Source: Jiangella muralis (GTDB taxonomy: Bacteria; Actinomycetota; Actinomycetes; Jiangellales; Jiangellaceae). Taken from it: a DNA stretch of 64,000 nucleotides. Position 1 is the first letter of the stretch; each line of letters starts with the position of its first letter. The stretch lies in the NCBI RefSeq assembly GCF_001270745.1, contig NZ_KQ434760.1, positions 52,767 through 116,766 of the forward strand. The letters run 5' to 3'. Positions 33,612 through 43,853 of this stretch are shown in pieces. Made by a program: the position numbers and the translations under genes. The notes under the pieces are model-generated. The model saw nothing but the letters and a program-made list of their open reading frames with translations, had not been told where the DNA came from and ran no database searches.

Positions 33612-35567
33612 ATGCGCAGGAGAGTGCGGACCGCCGTGGCGACGCTCGCCGCGGCCGCCGGCATCGCGGGTGTGATGGTGCAGTCCGGTTCGGCCGGGAC
33701 GGTGCAGGACTACCCGGAGTTCCCCTACCCCGTCACGAACTACCAGGAGGACAACCGCGGCCAGTTCCACTTCAGCTCGCGCGGCGGCTGGATCAACGAC
33801 GTCAACGCGCCGCTCTACTACGACGGCGAGTACCACCTCTACTACCAGCACAACCCGCACGGCCTGCAGTGGGACACCATGCACTGGGGCCACGCGACCA
33901 GCACCGACCTCGTGCACTGGAAGCAGCAGCCGATCGCGCTGGAGCCGGGCGTCCACCCCGGCAACCTGTTCTCCGGCGGCGGCGTGGTCGACACCGGGAA
34001 CGTCAGCGGACTGAAGGACGGCGAGGACGACCCGATCGTCGTCTACTCCGGCACCGACGGCGTCACGGTCTTCTACTCCACCGACGGCGGTGACACGTTC
34101 CAGACCTACGACGGCGGCACGCCGGTCGCGAAGCCCGCGGGCACCAGCCGCGACCCGAAGGTCTTCCGGGACGAGGCGACCGGCACCTGGGGCATGGTCG
34201 TCTGGTCCGACGAGGGCGGCAACGGCGTGAACTTCTACACCTCCGACGACCTGCTGACCTGGACGTTCGCCTCGCGCTACCAGGCCGGCTGGCTGTTCGA
34301 GTGCCCCGACTTCGTCGCGATGCCGCTCGACGGCGACCCGGAGAACGTCCAGTGGGTGCTCAGCGACGCCAGTGGCGAGTACGTCACCGGCGCCTGGGAC
34401 GGCACGACGTTCAGCACCGAGCAGACCACGCCGCAGCGGTTCAACCAGGGCACCAGCCAGTTCGGCGGCTCGTACTACGCCGGGCTGACGTTCATGAACC
34501 TGCCCGACGACCGGGTGGTGTCGATGGCCTGGCAGCCCGGCAACGCCGGCACGATCTGGACCGGCAACATGACGTTCCCGGTGGAGATGCGCCTGGAGAC
34601 GGTGGACGGCGCGCCCACGGTGCTCAGCACGCCGGTGGACGAGGTCGAGGGCCTGCGCACCGGCACCCAGACGTGGAAGGCGCGCATGCTCGACGCCGAC
34701 CGGGCCCGCGAGCTGCTGGCCGGGGTCGAGCTGGACACCACCGAGATCGAGGCCGAGTTCGAGGTCATCGGCCGGACGGAGTCGCGGTTCGGGTTCCGCC
34801 TCGGCACCGGCGACGACGGCTGGTTCGACCACGAGGTGGTCTACGACGCCGCGACGCAGACGCTGGACGGCGTGCCGCTGCCACTGGAGGACGGCAAGGT
34901 GAAACTGCGGCTGCTGGTCGACCGCGGCCAGCTGGAGATCTACGGCAACGACGGGCGGCTCTACCGCAGCCTCAACGTCAACCTCGACAGCATGCCCGGC
35001 GACGACGCCATGGAACTGTTCGTCGACGGCCGGGTCCGGCTGACGAACCTCGCCGTGCACCAGCTCGGCTCGATCTGGGGCGGCGAGTCGACGCTGAACT
35101 CGAACCTCGGCGGCAAGTGGTACACCGACTCCGGCGTCTGGTCCGACACTTCCGGCGGCAAGCAGGGCACCAGCGGCGGCGACGCGTTCTACCTCAACAC
35201 CACCACCGGCACCGACTTCACCTACGAGGCCGACGTCACGCTGAACTCCGGCACCGCGGCGGCCCTCACGTTCCGCTCCAACCGCGACGCCAGCCGGCAC
35301 TACACCGCCAACGTCGACGCGCGGGCGAACGTGATCAAGCTGTGGCGGCCCGGCCGCGACATCGCCACCTACCCGCTCGCCGTCGAGCTCGGGCGCACGT
35401 ATCACCTCAAAGTGGTGGCCGTGGGCCCGCGCATCCGGGTATACCTCGACGACGCCGCGGAGCCCGTCATCGACGCCGTCGACGACACCATCCCCAGCGG
35501 CCAGTTCGGCCTGAACGTGTTCAACGGCACCGCCGTGATCGACGACGTGCAGGTGAGCGAACCGTGA
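33612..35567 (+). CDS. Secreted GH32 fructan hydrolase (levanase/inulinase-like)
   Basis: The 651-residue enzyme has a Sec signal (about 1-28), a five-blade GH32 domain and a C-terminal laminin-G/concanavalin-like domain (about 490-651). Catalytic marks are WINDVNAP (nucleophile Asp63), RDPKVF (Asp181, transition-state) and ECPDF (acid/base Glu230). The usual WMNDPNG is altered to WINDVNA. It should cut levan, inulin or sucrose outside the cell, releasing fructose for the FrcBCA-like importer that follows. Its control is by the divergent LacI. Confidence 0.93.
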   Translation: MRRRVRTAVATLAAAAGIAGVMVQSGSAGTVQDYPEFPYPVTNYQEDNRGQFHFSSRGGWINDVNAPLYYDGEYHLYYQHNPHGLQWDTMHWGHATSTDLVHWKQQPIALEPGVHPGNLFSGGGVVDTGNVSGLKDGEDDPIVVYSGTDGVTVFYSTDGGDTFQTYDGGTPVAKPAGTSRDPKVFRDEATGTWGMVVWSDEGGNGVNFYTSDDLLTWTFASRYQAGWLFECPDFVAMPLDGDPENVQWVLSDASGEYVTGAWDGTTFSTEQTTPQRFNQGTSQFGGSYYAGLTFMNLPDDRVVSMAWQPGNAGTIWTGNMTFPVEMRLETVDGAPTVLSTPVDEVEGLRTGTQTWKARMLDADRARELLAGVELDTTEIEAEFEVIGRTESRFGFRLGTGDDGWFDHEVVYDAATQTLDGVPLPLEDGKVKLRLLVDRGQLEIYGNDGRLYRSLNVNLDSMPGDDAMELFVDGRVRLTNLAVHQLGSIWGGESTLNSNLGGKWYTDSGVWSDTSGGKQGTSGGDAFYLNTTTGTDFTYEADVTLNSGTAAALTFRSNRDASRHYTANVDARANVIKLWRPGRDIATYPLAVELGRTYHLKVVAVGPRIRVYLDDAAEPVIDAVDDTIPSGQFGLNVFNGTAVIDDVQVSEP

Positions 35568-35592
35568 GCCGCGCCATTCAGGAGGAAGCGTC

Positions 35593-36687
35593 ATGACCAC
35601 ATCCCGACCGCGCCGGACCCGGTTCGCCGGTGTCGTCGCCGTCACCGCCGCCGCCCTGCTCACGGTGGGCGCCTGTGGTGGGGACGACGACGGCGGCGGC
35701 GCGACGGCCGGCGAGGGCGACACCGTCGCCGTCACCCTCATCACCAAGGACTCGATCAACCCGTTCTTCGTCGCCATGCAGGACGGCGCGAAGGAGGTCG
35801 CCGAGCAGGAGAACGTCGACCTCACCATCGCCGCGGGCGCCGAGGACGGTGACGAGGAGGGCCAGATCCAGGCCATCGAGAACGCCATCGCCGCAGGCGA
35901 GCAGGGCATTCTCATCGTGCCGAACGGCCCGGGCGTGAACCCGGCGATCGAACGGGCCCGCGACGCCGGCCTGTTCGTCATCGCGCTGGACACCCCGCCC
36001 GACCCCGCCGACATCGTCGACATCACCTTCGCCACCGACAACTTCGAGGCCGGCGAGCTGATCGGCCAGTGGGCGGCGGCGCAGCTGGGCGGGCAGCCGG
36101 CGACCATCGCGCTGCTGGACCTGTTCAACGACAAGATCGTCTCCGTCGACTACAACCGCGACCAGGGCTTCCTGTCCGGCATGGGCATCGAGCTCGGCGA
36201 CGACAAGCGCAACGGCGACGAGGCGGCCACCGGCCAGTACTCCGGCGGCACCTACGAGATCGCCTGCAACGAGCCGACCGGCGGCGCGGAGGACGGCGGC
36301 CGCACGGCCATGGAGAACTGCCTGACCCGCAACCCGGACATCAACGTCGTCTACACGATCAACGAGCCGTCCGCCGCCGGGGCGCACGCCGCGCTGGAGG
36401 CGGCCGGCGTCGCCGACAACGTGCTGATCGTCTCCGTCGACGGCGGCTGCGACGGCGTCCAGGCGGTGACGGACGGCCGCATCGGCGCCACCGCGCAGCA
36501 GTACCCGCTGCTCATGGCGTCGGAGGGGGTCAAGGCGATCGCCGACATCGCCCGCGGCGGCGAGCCGCCGACGCCCAGCGACGGCCTCGACTTCTTCAAC
36601 ACCGGGGTCGCGCTCGTGACGGACACGCCGGCCGACGGCGTCGAGAGCATCGACACGACCGAGGGCACGGACAAGTGCTGGGGCTGA
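35593..36687 (+). CDS. frcB: Fructose/ribose-type ABC binding lipoprotein (FrcB-like)
   Basis: The 364-residue protein has lipobox VGAC (Cys28) and the RbsB-like fold: VTLITKDSINPFFVAMQDGAKEVAEQENVDL, ENAIAAGEQGILIVPNGP, ALDTPPDPADIVDITFATDN and VLIVSVDGGCDGVQAVTDG. Its place between GH32 and FrcC/FrcA-like genes suggests fructose as ligand. AGGAGG lies before the ATG. Confidence 0.88.
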   Translation: MTTSRPRRTRFAGVVAVTAAALLTVGACGGDDDGGGATAGEGDTVAVTLITKDSINPFFVAMQDGAKEVAEQENVDLTIAAGAEDGDEEGQIQAIENAIAAGEQGILIVPNGPGVNPAIERARDAGLFVIALDTPPDPADIVDITFATDNFEAGELIGQWAAAQLGGQPATIALLDLFNDKIVSVDYNRDQGFLSGMGIELGDDKRNGDEAATGQYSGGTYEIACNEPTGGAEDGGRTAMENCLTRNPDINVVYTINEPSAAGAHAALEAAGVADNVLIVSVDGGCDGVQAVTDGRIGATAQQYPLLMASEGVKAIADIARGGEPPTPSDGLDFFNTGVALVTDTPADGVESIDTTEGTDKCWG

Positions 36688-37705
36688 CCACCGACGAACC
36701 GGGCGGGGCGGCGGCGGAGCTGGAGCGCCGCCGCCGTGCCCCCGCCCAGCGGGTGCAGCATGTCCTGCACACCCATCCGGCGCTCAGCCCGGCCATCATC
36801 CTGCTGCTGACCTGCGTCGCGTTCACGCTGCTCAACGACCGGTTCGCCGCGCCGGCCGCGCTGTCGCTGCTGATCCAGCAGACGGCGGTCGTGGCGGCGC
36901 TGGCGATCGGTCAGACGCTGATCATCCTGACCGCCGGCATCGACCTGTCCGTCGGGGCCATCGCGGTGCTGTCGTCGATGCTGGCCGCCATGCTCGCCGC
37001 GGAGCACGGCGTGCCGGCGCCGCTCGCGCTGGTCGTCGGCGTCGCGACGGGCATGGCGGCGGGCAGCCTCAACGGGCTGCTGGTGACCCGGGTCGGACTG
37101 CCGCCGTTCATCGTCACGCTCGGCACGCTGAGCGTGTTCACCGCGATCGTGCTGATCTACACCGGCGGGCAGAGCGTGCCCGGCGCCGACCTCCCCGACT
37201 GGCTGACCTGGACCGGGACGACGTTCCCGCTGGGCGACTTCCGGCTCACCTACGGCGTCGTGCTGGTGGCGCTGATGTACCTGGTGGTCGGGTGGGCGCT
37301 GAGCCAGACCGCCTGGGGGCGGCACGTGTACGCCGTCGGCGACGACTCCGACGCGGCGCGGCTGGCCGGCATCCGGGTCAGCCAGGTGCTGTTCAGCGTG
37401 TACGCGGTCGCCGGGCTGATCTACGGGCTGGCGGCGTGGGTGCTGATCGGGCGGGCCGGCGCGGCCAGCCCGAACGCGATCGCCGACGCCAACCTGGAGT
37501 CGATCACGGCCGTCGTCATCGGCGGGACCAGCCTGTTCGGCGGCCGCGGCGGCATCCTGGGGACGCTGCTCGGCGCGCTGATCGTCCAGTCGTTCGCCGT
37601 CGGGCTGTCGCTGGCCGGCGTCGACGACCAGTACCGGCTGCTCGCCGTCGGCATCCTCGTCATCGCCGCGGTGTCGGTGGACCAGTGGATCAGGAGGGTG
37701 CGGGC

Positions 37706-37709
<4 letters not shown>
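36675..37709 (+). CDS. frcC: Fructose/ribose-type ABC permease (FrcC-like)
   Basis: The 344-residue protein has about 8-10 membrane segments; QTLIILTAGIDLSVGAIAVLSSM and GLPPFIVTLGTLSVFTAI are typical of the RbsC/FrcC family, as is VIGGTSLFGGRGGILGTLLGAL. GTG at 36675 overlaps the binding-protein gene by 13 bp. It ends with an ATGA overlap with the ATPase gene. Confidence 0.9.
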
Positions 37710-38473
<764 letters not shown>

Positions 38474-38506
38474 CCCCACGGCGCCGGGGCCTTACACTCT
38501 GGTCCC

Positions 38507-39145
38507 GTGATGACCGAGTCGGGGGGCCGGCTGCGGCGCCTGGGCTCGCGTGCCCCGCGCCAGCACCTGCCGCTTGCGGGCAGCGCGGCCGGCGCGATCG
38601 TGCTGGCCGTGCTGGTCGCCGGCGGCTTCGATCCGATGGAGAAGCCGGCCGCCGAGGTCGAGCCGCTGGCCGTCGGCGAGTCCGTCGACCTCGGCCCGTT
38701 CGTCGTCACGGCCGACCGGCTGCGGGTGGTCGACGAGCTGCCGGGCGTGTCCGAGGGCGACGACGGCACCCGCGTGCTGGCGCTGGTCGCGACCGTCACC
38801 GCGACCGGCACGACGACGCAGTACGGCGCGATGCTGTCCGAGAGCGTCGCGCTGGACGGGGTGCCCGGCGTGCCCGCCGACGGCGACGGCCCCGTGCCCG
38901 CCGACGCCGTCTACGTCATGGCCGACGGCACCCGCCTCGACGCCGTCCAGCCGGGCCTGGAGTACGAGGTCGCGCTGGTGTGGGAGCAGGACGTGCGCGC
39001 CGACGCCCCGTCCGAGGCGCGGCTGGTGCTGGTCGGGCGGACGCTGCGGGAGAGCTCCATCGACCGGTCGATGGAGTGGCTGGACCCCGCGCCCGTCGTC
39101 GCCGGCGACCTCGAGGTGACGGCGCCGGCCGAGGAGGAGTCCTGA
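38507..39145 (+). CDS. Membrane-anchored protein A of a four-gene set
   Basis: 212 residues with an N-terminal basic tail, one membrane segment (about 24-41, LPLAGSAAGAIVLAVLVAGG) and an outside domain of beta-strand character (VGESVDLGPFVVTADRLRVVDEL). I do not recognise the family; the pattern is like other telokin/Ig-type extracellular proteins. GTG at 38507 is directly followed by ATG. It overlaps the next gene by one base (TGATG). Confidence 0.7.
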   Translation: MMTESGGRLRRLGSRAPRQHLPLAGSAAGAIVLAVLVAGGFDPMEKPAAEVEPLAVGESVDLGPFVVTADRLRVVDELPGVSEGDDGTRVLALVATVTATGTTTQYGAMLSESVALDGVPGVPADGDGPVPADAVYVMADGTRLDAVQPGLEYEVALVWEQDVRADAPSEARLVLVGRTLRESSIDRSMEWLDPAPVVAGDLEVTAPAEEES

Positions 39146-39783
39146 TGGGCGGCCGTCGCGTGGCGCACCCGGCGTCCGGCCGGCGGACCGGGCTGCCGCG
39201 GCAGGCGGCGTTCGCCGTCCTGCTGGTCGCGGCGCTGGCGACCGGCCGCGCCGTCGAGGGCCTGATGCCGGTCGACGACGAGACGGAGGCGCCGTTCGAG
39301 CGGACCGGCGGCGTCGGCGACCGCGTCGAGACCCGCTGGGGCGACGTCGAGGTGACCTCCGTCGCCGGGTCCACGCGGATCGAGGACCCGCACGGCACGA
39401 TCCACGTGACCGGCGGCGTGTACGTCGTCGTCGACTGGACGTACACCGCGGCGGGCGAGCCGCAGGTGCCGACATACGTGGCGATCCGCGACGCCGAGGG
39501 CCGCGAGTTCCGCACCAGCGTCGAGCGCAACCCGTACAGCTCCGGCGGCGCGGCGCAGCCCGGCATCCCGCGCCGGGTCTCCGCCGCGATCGAGCTGCCC
39601 GCCGACGCCGTCGACGGCGCCCGGCTGATCGTCACCCTGCAGCCGAACCCCGAGGACCACCGCCGCGACGACATCGCCGTCATCGACCTCGGCCTGACCG
39701 GCGACGACGCCGGCGCCTGGGCCGCGTCGGACGAGCCGGTCGAGGTGGCCGGCGCCGCCGACGGGCCCGGGGACGCGCCGTGA
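39145..39783 (+). CDS. Membrane-anchored protein B of a four-gene set
   Basis: 212 residues with a membrane segment at about 20-36 (QAAFAVLLVAALATG) and an outside domain: TRWGDVEVTSVAGSTRI, GGVYVVVDWTYTAAGE. It resembles DUF4352-type Ig-like domains in pattern only. It overlaps both neighbours by 1 and 4 bp. Function unknown; likely surface-bound. Confidence 0.7.
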   Translation: MGGRRVAHPASGRRTGLPRQAAFAVLLVAALATGRAVEGLMPVDDETEAPFERTGGVGDRVETRWGDVEVTSVAGSTRIEDPHGTIHVTGGVYVVVDWTYTAAGEPQVPTYVAIRDAEGREFRTSVERNPYSSGGAAQPGIPRRVSAAIELPADAVDGARLIVTLQPNPEDHRRDDIAVIDLGLTGDDAGAWAASDEPVEVAGAADGPGDAP

Positions 39784-40394
39784 CGCCGCCCGGGTGGTGG
39801 CGGCGCAACCGCTGGGGGCTGGTGGCGCTGCCGGTGACGATCGTGGCGGCGCTCGCGGCCAGCTCGTACCGCGTCGAGACGTACTGGTGGATGGAGAAGC
39901 CGCGCGACCTCGTCCACGCCGAGCGAGGCGAATGGGTGACGTTCTCGGCCAGCCAGTACGACCGGGGCGGCGACCGGCCGTTCACCGTGCGGGTCCGGCT
40001 GGACGACGTCCGCGCGGCCGAGGCGCCGTTCGGCGAGGACGACCCGCTCGAGCCGCCCGCGGGCGTCCAGGCCGTCGCCGTCGACCTCACCCTGTCCGCC
40101 GCCCCGGACGTGCCGCTGTCGAGCTGCAACCTTGTCGTCCGCGACGCGTCCGGCACCGAGTACGCCTACCAGTCCACGTCGCCGTCGATCAGCCAGGCGA
40201 CGTCGCCGTGCGTGCCGCCGGACGCCCGCGGCCCGGACCTCGACCTGTTCGAGGGGATCGACCCCGACACCGGCCCGCGCCGCCCGGACGAGTGGACCGT
40301 CAGCCCCGTCGTCCTCCTTCCCGACGGCGTCGAGGTGGCGGAGGTCGTGCTCAGCTGGGGGCCGCCGGACGGGCTGCTGATCAGCGCAGACTGA
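39780..40394 (+). CDS. Membrane-anchored protein C of a four-gene set
   Basis: 204 residues with WWRRNRWGLVALPVTIVAALAAS as N-terminal anchor and an outside domain containing CNLVVRDASGTEYAY and a later Cys (TSPCVPPD), which could form a disulfide. GTGA overlap with gene B shows coupling. It overlaps the convergent polytopic gene by 14 bp. No family is recognised. Confidence 0.7.
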   Translation: MTPPGWWRRNRWGLVALPVTIVAALAASSYRVETYWWMEKPRDLVHAERGEWVTFSASQYDRGGDRPFTVRVRLDDVRAAEAPFGEDDPLEPPAGVQAVAVDLTLSAAPDVPLSSCNLVVRDASGTEYAYQSTSPSISQATSPCVPPDARGPDLDLFEGIDPDTGPRRPDEWTVSPVVLLPDGVEVAEVVLSWGPPDGLLISAD

Positions 40395-41703
40395 CGGGCT
40401 CGCGGGCCGCGCGGCCGAGGACGCGGTCGATCGCCGCGCCGAGCAGGCACACCACGGCGACGGTGCCGACGACGTGCGACACCATGCCGGTGTGCGGGAC
40501 GAAGGCCAGGTAGGCGCCGAGCGGCAGCGGCCCGAGCAGCTCGCGCCAGATCAGTTCGACCGCGTACTCCAGCCGCTGCGCGATGACGAACGCGAGCGCG
40601 AACAGCAGCATCGGCGCCAGCCCCGCCACCGCGAGCCGGCGCAAGCCGCTGGCCAGCGCGCCGAACCGCTCGCCGAGGCCGCCGGTGAGCTCGTTGCCGA
40701 CCTGCCGGGCGGGCGCGTGCATGCGCCGGACCAGCCCGCCGCGCTGCCGCCGGTGTGACGCCTGCCGGCGCCGCTCCGGTTCGCTCAGCTGCTGCCCGTA
40801 CACGACCGCGCCCACCGTCAGCCACGCCACCGGGATCACCAGCAGCGCGTCGGCGTCGCCGAGCAGGTCGAACAGCCACCGGCTGCCCGTGTCGACGGCG
40901 TCGCCGACCGGGCCGAAGAACGCCACCAGCGACCGCCACCCGTCCGCGACCGCCTGCGTGACGGCCCGCTCCTCCAGCCACGCGAACGCCGCCTCCTGGT
41001 GGCTGGCGAGCATGCGGGCCAGCGTGACCAGCCACAACACCTCGACGTACGCGGCGACCCACGGGATCCACCGCATCGGGCGGCGCTGCGCCAGGGCGCC
41101 CAGCCCGTACCGCAGCACGATCGCGATCGCCACCAGCGCCATCGCCAGCCAGCCGGTCGCCAGCGCCGTCCGGTTCTCGTCCACCTCGCCGGTGCCCAGC
41201 AGCAGGTCGGGGTTGTTCAGCAGCTCGTCGGTGACCGCCGTGTTCACGAACCGGAACACGTCGTCGGACAGGTAGCCGTAGGACGCGTAGATCGCGAGGA
41301 ACGGGATCATCACGCTGCCCAGCACGGAGACCACGCTCGCGTGCTCGCGCCCCGGCCGGTCGCCGGCCGCGTCGTCGGCGCCGGCCGCATCGTCGGCGCC
41401 CGCCTGCAGCGACGGGAGCGAGTGGCGCAGCGCGTAGAGGGCGGCGATGAGGGCGCTCACCGCCGCCAGCGGGCCCAGGACCAGCACGAGGACGCCCAAC
41501 GTGCCGCTGAACTCGCTCAGCTCGACCGCCGCCCACAGCGCCGCGTACCGGCCCGCCTCACCGGCGAACAGGATCGCCAGCAGCACCGGCCAGTGCCCGG
41601 CCAGCAGCCGGCCGGCCCGCCCCAGCACCGCGAACAGGTCGGTGGCGGCAGCGCGCAGCGTGCCGCCCAGGCCGCGCCGGGCCGGTGTCTCGGTCAAGGT
41701 CAT
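40381..41703 (-). CDS. Polytopic membrane protein facing the A-B-C set
   Basis: 440 residues with about eight membrane segments (from about 37, 65, 125, 180, 215, 292, 358 and 405). A short repeat GADDAAGADDAAGD lies in a cytoplasmic loop near 105, and SEPERRRQASHRRQRGGLVRRM is a strongly basic loop near 310. I do not recognise a family or a catalytic motif. Its position facing three anchored proteins suggests a shared envelope task, which is inference. Confidence 0.72.
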   Translation of the reverse strand: MTLTETPARRGLGGTLRAAATDLFAVLGRAGRLLAGHWPVLLAILFAGEAGRYAALWAAVELSEFSGTLGVLVLVLGPLAAVSALIAALYALRHSLPSLQAGADDAAGADDAAGDRPGREHASVVSVLGSVMIPFLAIYASYGYLSDDVFRFVNTAVTDELLNNPDLLLGTGEVDENRTALATGWLAMALVAIAIVLRYGLGALAQRRPMRWIPWVAAYVEVLWLVTLARMLASHQEAAFAWLEERAVTQAVADGWRSLVAFFGPVGDAVDTGSRWLFDLLGDADALLVIPVAWLTVGAVVYGQQLSEPERRRQASHRRQRGGLVRRMHAPARQVGNELTGGLGERFGALASGLRRLAVAGLAPMLLFALAFVIAQRLEYAVELIWRELLGPLPLGAYLAFVPHTGMVSHVVGTVAVVCLLGAAIDRVLGRAAREPVSLR

Positions 41704-41897
41704 CGCAGGTCATCCCGGGTCAGAACGGACGCCTCAGGATAGTGGCCGAACGGGACGAAGTCGCGCCGGGACCGGTGCGCACCCGCGATGTTCGCCGACC
41801 CGGCGGTTACCCGAGAATCCGGCGGATGCCGGCCAGATCGGGCCTGCACGCGTCGGAAATTCGGGTATCCGCCCGCGACTTGGGCATCGGCCGGTTC

Positions 41898-41923
41898 TGG
41901 GTGGTGTGCGGCCGCACCACCCC
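41898..41923. terminator. Strong hairpin in the gap before the decayed nuclease gene
   Basis: GGGTGGTG and its complement, extended by GCGG/CCGC with a bulge, fold into a stable hairpin at 41899-41923. The 264-bp gap 41704-41967 holds no other feature I can support. No U-run follows, so termination is a guess. Confidence 0.4.
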
Positions 41924-41967
41924 GTGCCCGGGTGCGGCCTTGGCGCGGCTGGTCACGACCAGGACGA

Positions 41968-42359
41968 TCACAGCGCGAGCGTGGCGAGGAGCGGCAGGTG
42001 GTCGGAGCCGGCGCGGTCGAGGAGGTAGTCGATCGGTTCGGCGGGGGCGGACGCCGGGTAGGAGGGGACCGGCGGTCAGCGTCAGCAGGCGGTCGAGCGC
42101 GGCCGACCGCGCCGCCACCCCCGCGCGGGCGGTCGGAATCGCCGTGGTGGACGGTGGGCGGGAAGACCCAGGCGTAGCCGAACCGATCGGCCAGCGAGGC
42201 CAGCACGGACGCGCTGCCCCAGGCCTCCTCGACCTCGACCAGTGAGACGACGTCAGGGGCGGTCGCGGCGAGCAGCGAGGCCACCGCGTCGACGTTCGGG
42301 GCACCGTCGTCGTCGCGCCAGGAGTGGATGTTCCAGTGCAGGATCCGGATGTCCGGCAT
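41968..42359 (-). pseudogene. Decayed endonuclease/exonuclease/phosphatase gene
   Basis: ATG at 42359 opens MPDIRILHWNIHSWRDDDG ... PDVVSLVEVEEAWG ... FGYAWVFPP, the N-terminus of an EEP-fold hydrolase (N of HWN and E of VEVEE bind metal). After about residue 80 the frame is lost. The true C-terminus is found in another frame near 42063-41968: EPIDYLLDRAGSDHLPLLAT, with the family SDHLP motif, then TGA at 41968. About 100 middle codons are missing and the frame changes, so the gene is broken. Confidence 0.75.
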
Positions 42360-42399
42360 GGCTCGCCACGCTAGCGGAGCGGCGCCGTAGATTGGCGGC

Positions 42400-42690
42400 G
42401 TGACGACGGCCGGCTCGCGCAGCCACGACGTCTTCCCCGGCTGGGCCGCCGCCCTGGGCCGGCCGGACTGGACGTTGCGCGGCGTCGACCTCCCGCTGGC
42501 GGCGCACGAGGTGAACACGCTGGTCCGCGGGCCGGGCGGGGTCGACGGGCAGGCGCGCGACCCGCTGGCGCTGTCCGCCGTCCTGCAGGGCGACGCCGCC
42601 GACGTCGTCGTCTACGGGGCCGGCGTGGCGGGGACGGCGCTGCTGCTGGCGCTGACGCTGGACGTCGAGGCGACGCTCATGTCCGGCCGG
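42400..42690 (+). pseudogene. Remnant of a shikimate-dehydrogenase-like gene
   Basis: From ATG or GTG at 42400 about 95 residues resemble parts of a shikimate-5-dehydrogenase-like family: VFPGWAAALGRPDWTLRGVDLPL, EVNTLVRGPGGVDGQARDPLAL and the Rossmann loop VVVYGAGVAGTALLLAL. The stretch that normally lies between the first two (with the ALVTTHK motif) is missing and the C-terminus is replaced by antisense of the sigma factor gene. The family call is from memory of its pattern. Confidence 0.5.
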
Positions 42691-42707
42691 CGGCGTCGTG
42701 ACAGCCG

Positions 42708-43853
42708 TCAGGCCCGCAGCCGGGCGTTGAGCCGGGCGGCCTGGCGAGTGAGGTGGTCGCGCTCGGCGAGATTCGGCGCCTGGCCGGCCGCCTCGGCGTA
42801 CAGCCGGGCCGCCGTCACCAGGTCGCCGTCACGCTCGTGGAGGTACGCCGCCACCGCCGCGTACCGGGGCAGCGAGTCGTCGAGCTCCGCGAGCGCCGCC
42901 AGGCCGGCCCGCGCACCGTCCGCCTCCCCGACGGCCACCGCGCGGTTGAGCCGGACGACCGGGCTGCCGGTCAGCCGCTCCAGCTCGTCGTACCACTCGA
43001 CGATCTGCACCCAGTCGGTCTCCTCGGCGGTGGGCGCGTCGGCGTGCAGCGCCGCGATGGCGGCCTGGGCCTGGAACTCGCCCAGCCGGTCCAGCGCGAG
43101 CGCCGCCTGCAGGATCTCCACCCCCTCGGCGATCGACCGGGTGTCCCACCGGCCGCGGTCCTGCTCGGCGAGCGGCACCAGGCTGCCGTCGGGCGCGATG
43201 CGGGCGGCGCGCCGGGCGTGGTGCAGCAGCATCAGCGCGAGCAGCCCCGCCACCTCGGGGTGCTCGATCGCGGCCGCGAGCTGCCGGGTGAGCCGGACGG
43301 CCTCGGCGGCGAGGTCGACGTCACCGGAGTAGCCCTCGTTGAAGACCAGGTAGAGGACGCGCAACACGGTGGCGACGTCGCCGGGCTGGTCGAGCCGGAC
43401 GCCGGACACCGTGCGCTTCGCCCGGCTGATGCGCTGCGCCATGGTCGCCTCGGGCACCAGGTAGGCCCGGGCGATCTGCCGGGTGGTCAGGCCGCCGACG
43501 GCGCGCAGCGTGAGCGCGACCGCGGACGACGGCGTCAGCGACGGGTGCGCGCAGAGGAAGTAGAGCTGGAGCGTGTCGTCCGCCGCGGGCGCCGGCCCGG
43601 GCGCCGGTTCGTCGTCGACGAGGTCCTCACGCCGGCGGCGCGCGGCGTCCGCCCGGGTCGCGTCGAGGAACCGGCGCCACGCGACCGCGACCAGCCAGCC
43701 CTTCGGATCGCGCGGCGGATCGTCCGGCCAGGTGTCCAGCGCCCGGATCAGGGCCTCCTGCACGGCGTCCTCGGCCGACGCGAAGTCCGCTCCGCGCCGG
43801 ACGAGGACACCGATCACCGCGGGCACCAGCTCCCGCAGCAGGACCTCGTTCAC
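42708..43853 (-). CDS. ECF sigma factor with C-terminal TPR-like domain (ECF42 type)
   Basis: The 381-residue sigma factor has region 2 (FASAEDAVQEALIRALDTWP, PKGWLVAVAWRRFLDATR), region 4 (LTTRQIARAYLVPEATMAQRISRAKRTV) and a 200-residue helical tail (VLYLVFNEGYSGD ... SPVVRLNRAVAVGEADG). This layout defines the ECF42 group, which has no anti-sigma factor but a DGPF/YCII protein partner. That gene lies directly upstream with an ATGA overlap. Confidence 0.9.
   Translation of the reverse strand: MNEVLLRELVPAVIGVLVRRGADFASAEDAVQEALIRALDTWPDDPPRDPKGWLVAVAWRRFLDATRADAARRRREDLVDDEPAPGPAPAADDTLQLYFLCAHPSLTPSSAVALTLRAVGGLTTRQIARAYLVPEATMAQRISRAKRTVSGVRLDQPGDVATVLRVLYLVFNEGYSGDVDLAAEAVRLTRQLAAAIEHPEVAGLLALMLLHHARRAARIAPDGSLVPLAEQDRGRWDTRSIAEGVEILQAALALDRLGEFQAQAAIAALHADAPTAEETDWVQIVEWYDELERLTGSPVVRLNRAVAVGEADGARAGLAALAELDDSLPRYAAVAAYLHERDGDLVTAARLYAEAAGQAPNLAERDHLTRQAARLNARLRA

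Noticed and set aside
42400..43332. A 310-codon gene on the plus strand
   Set aside because: After about 95 codons it is antisense to the well-supported sigma factor gene and becomes Arg/Ser-rich; only the first part shows family patches.
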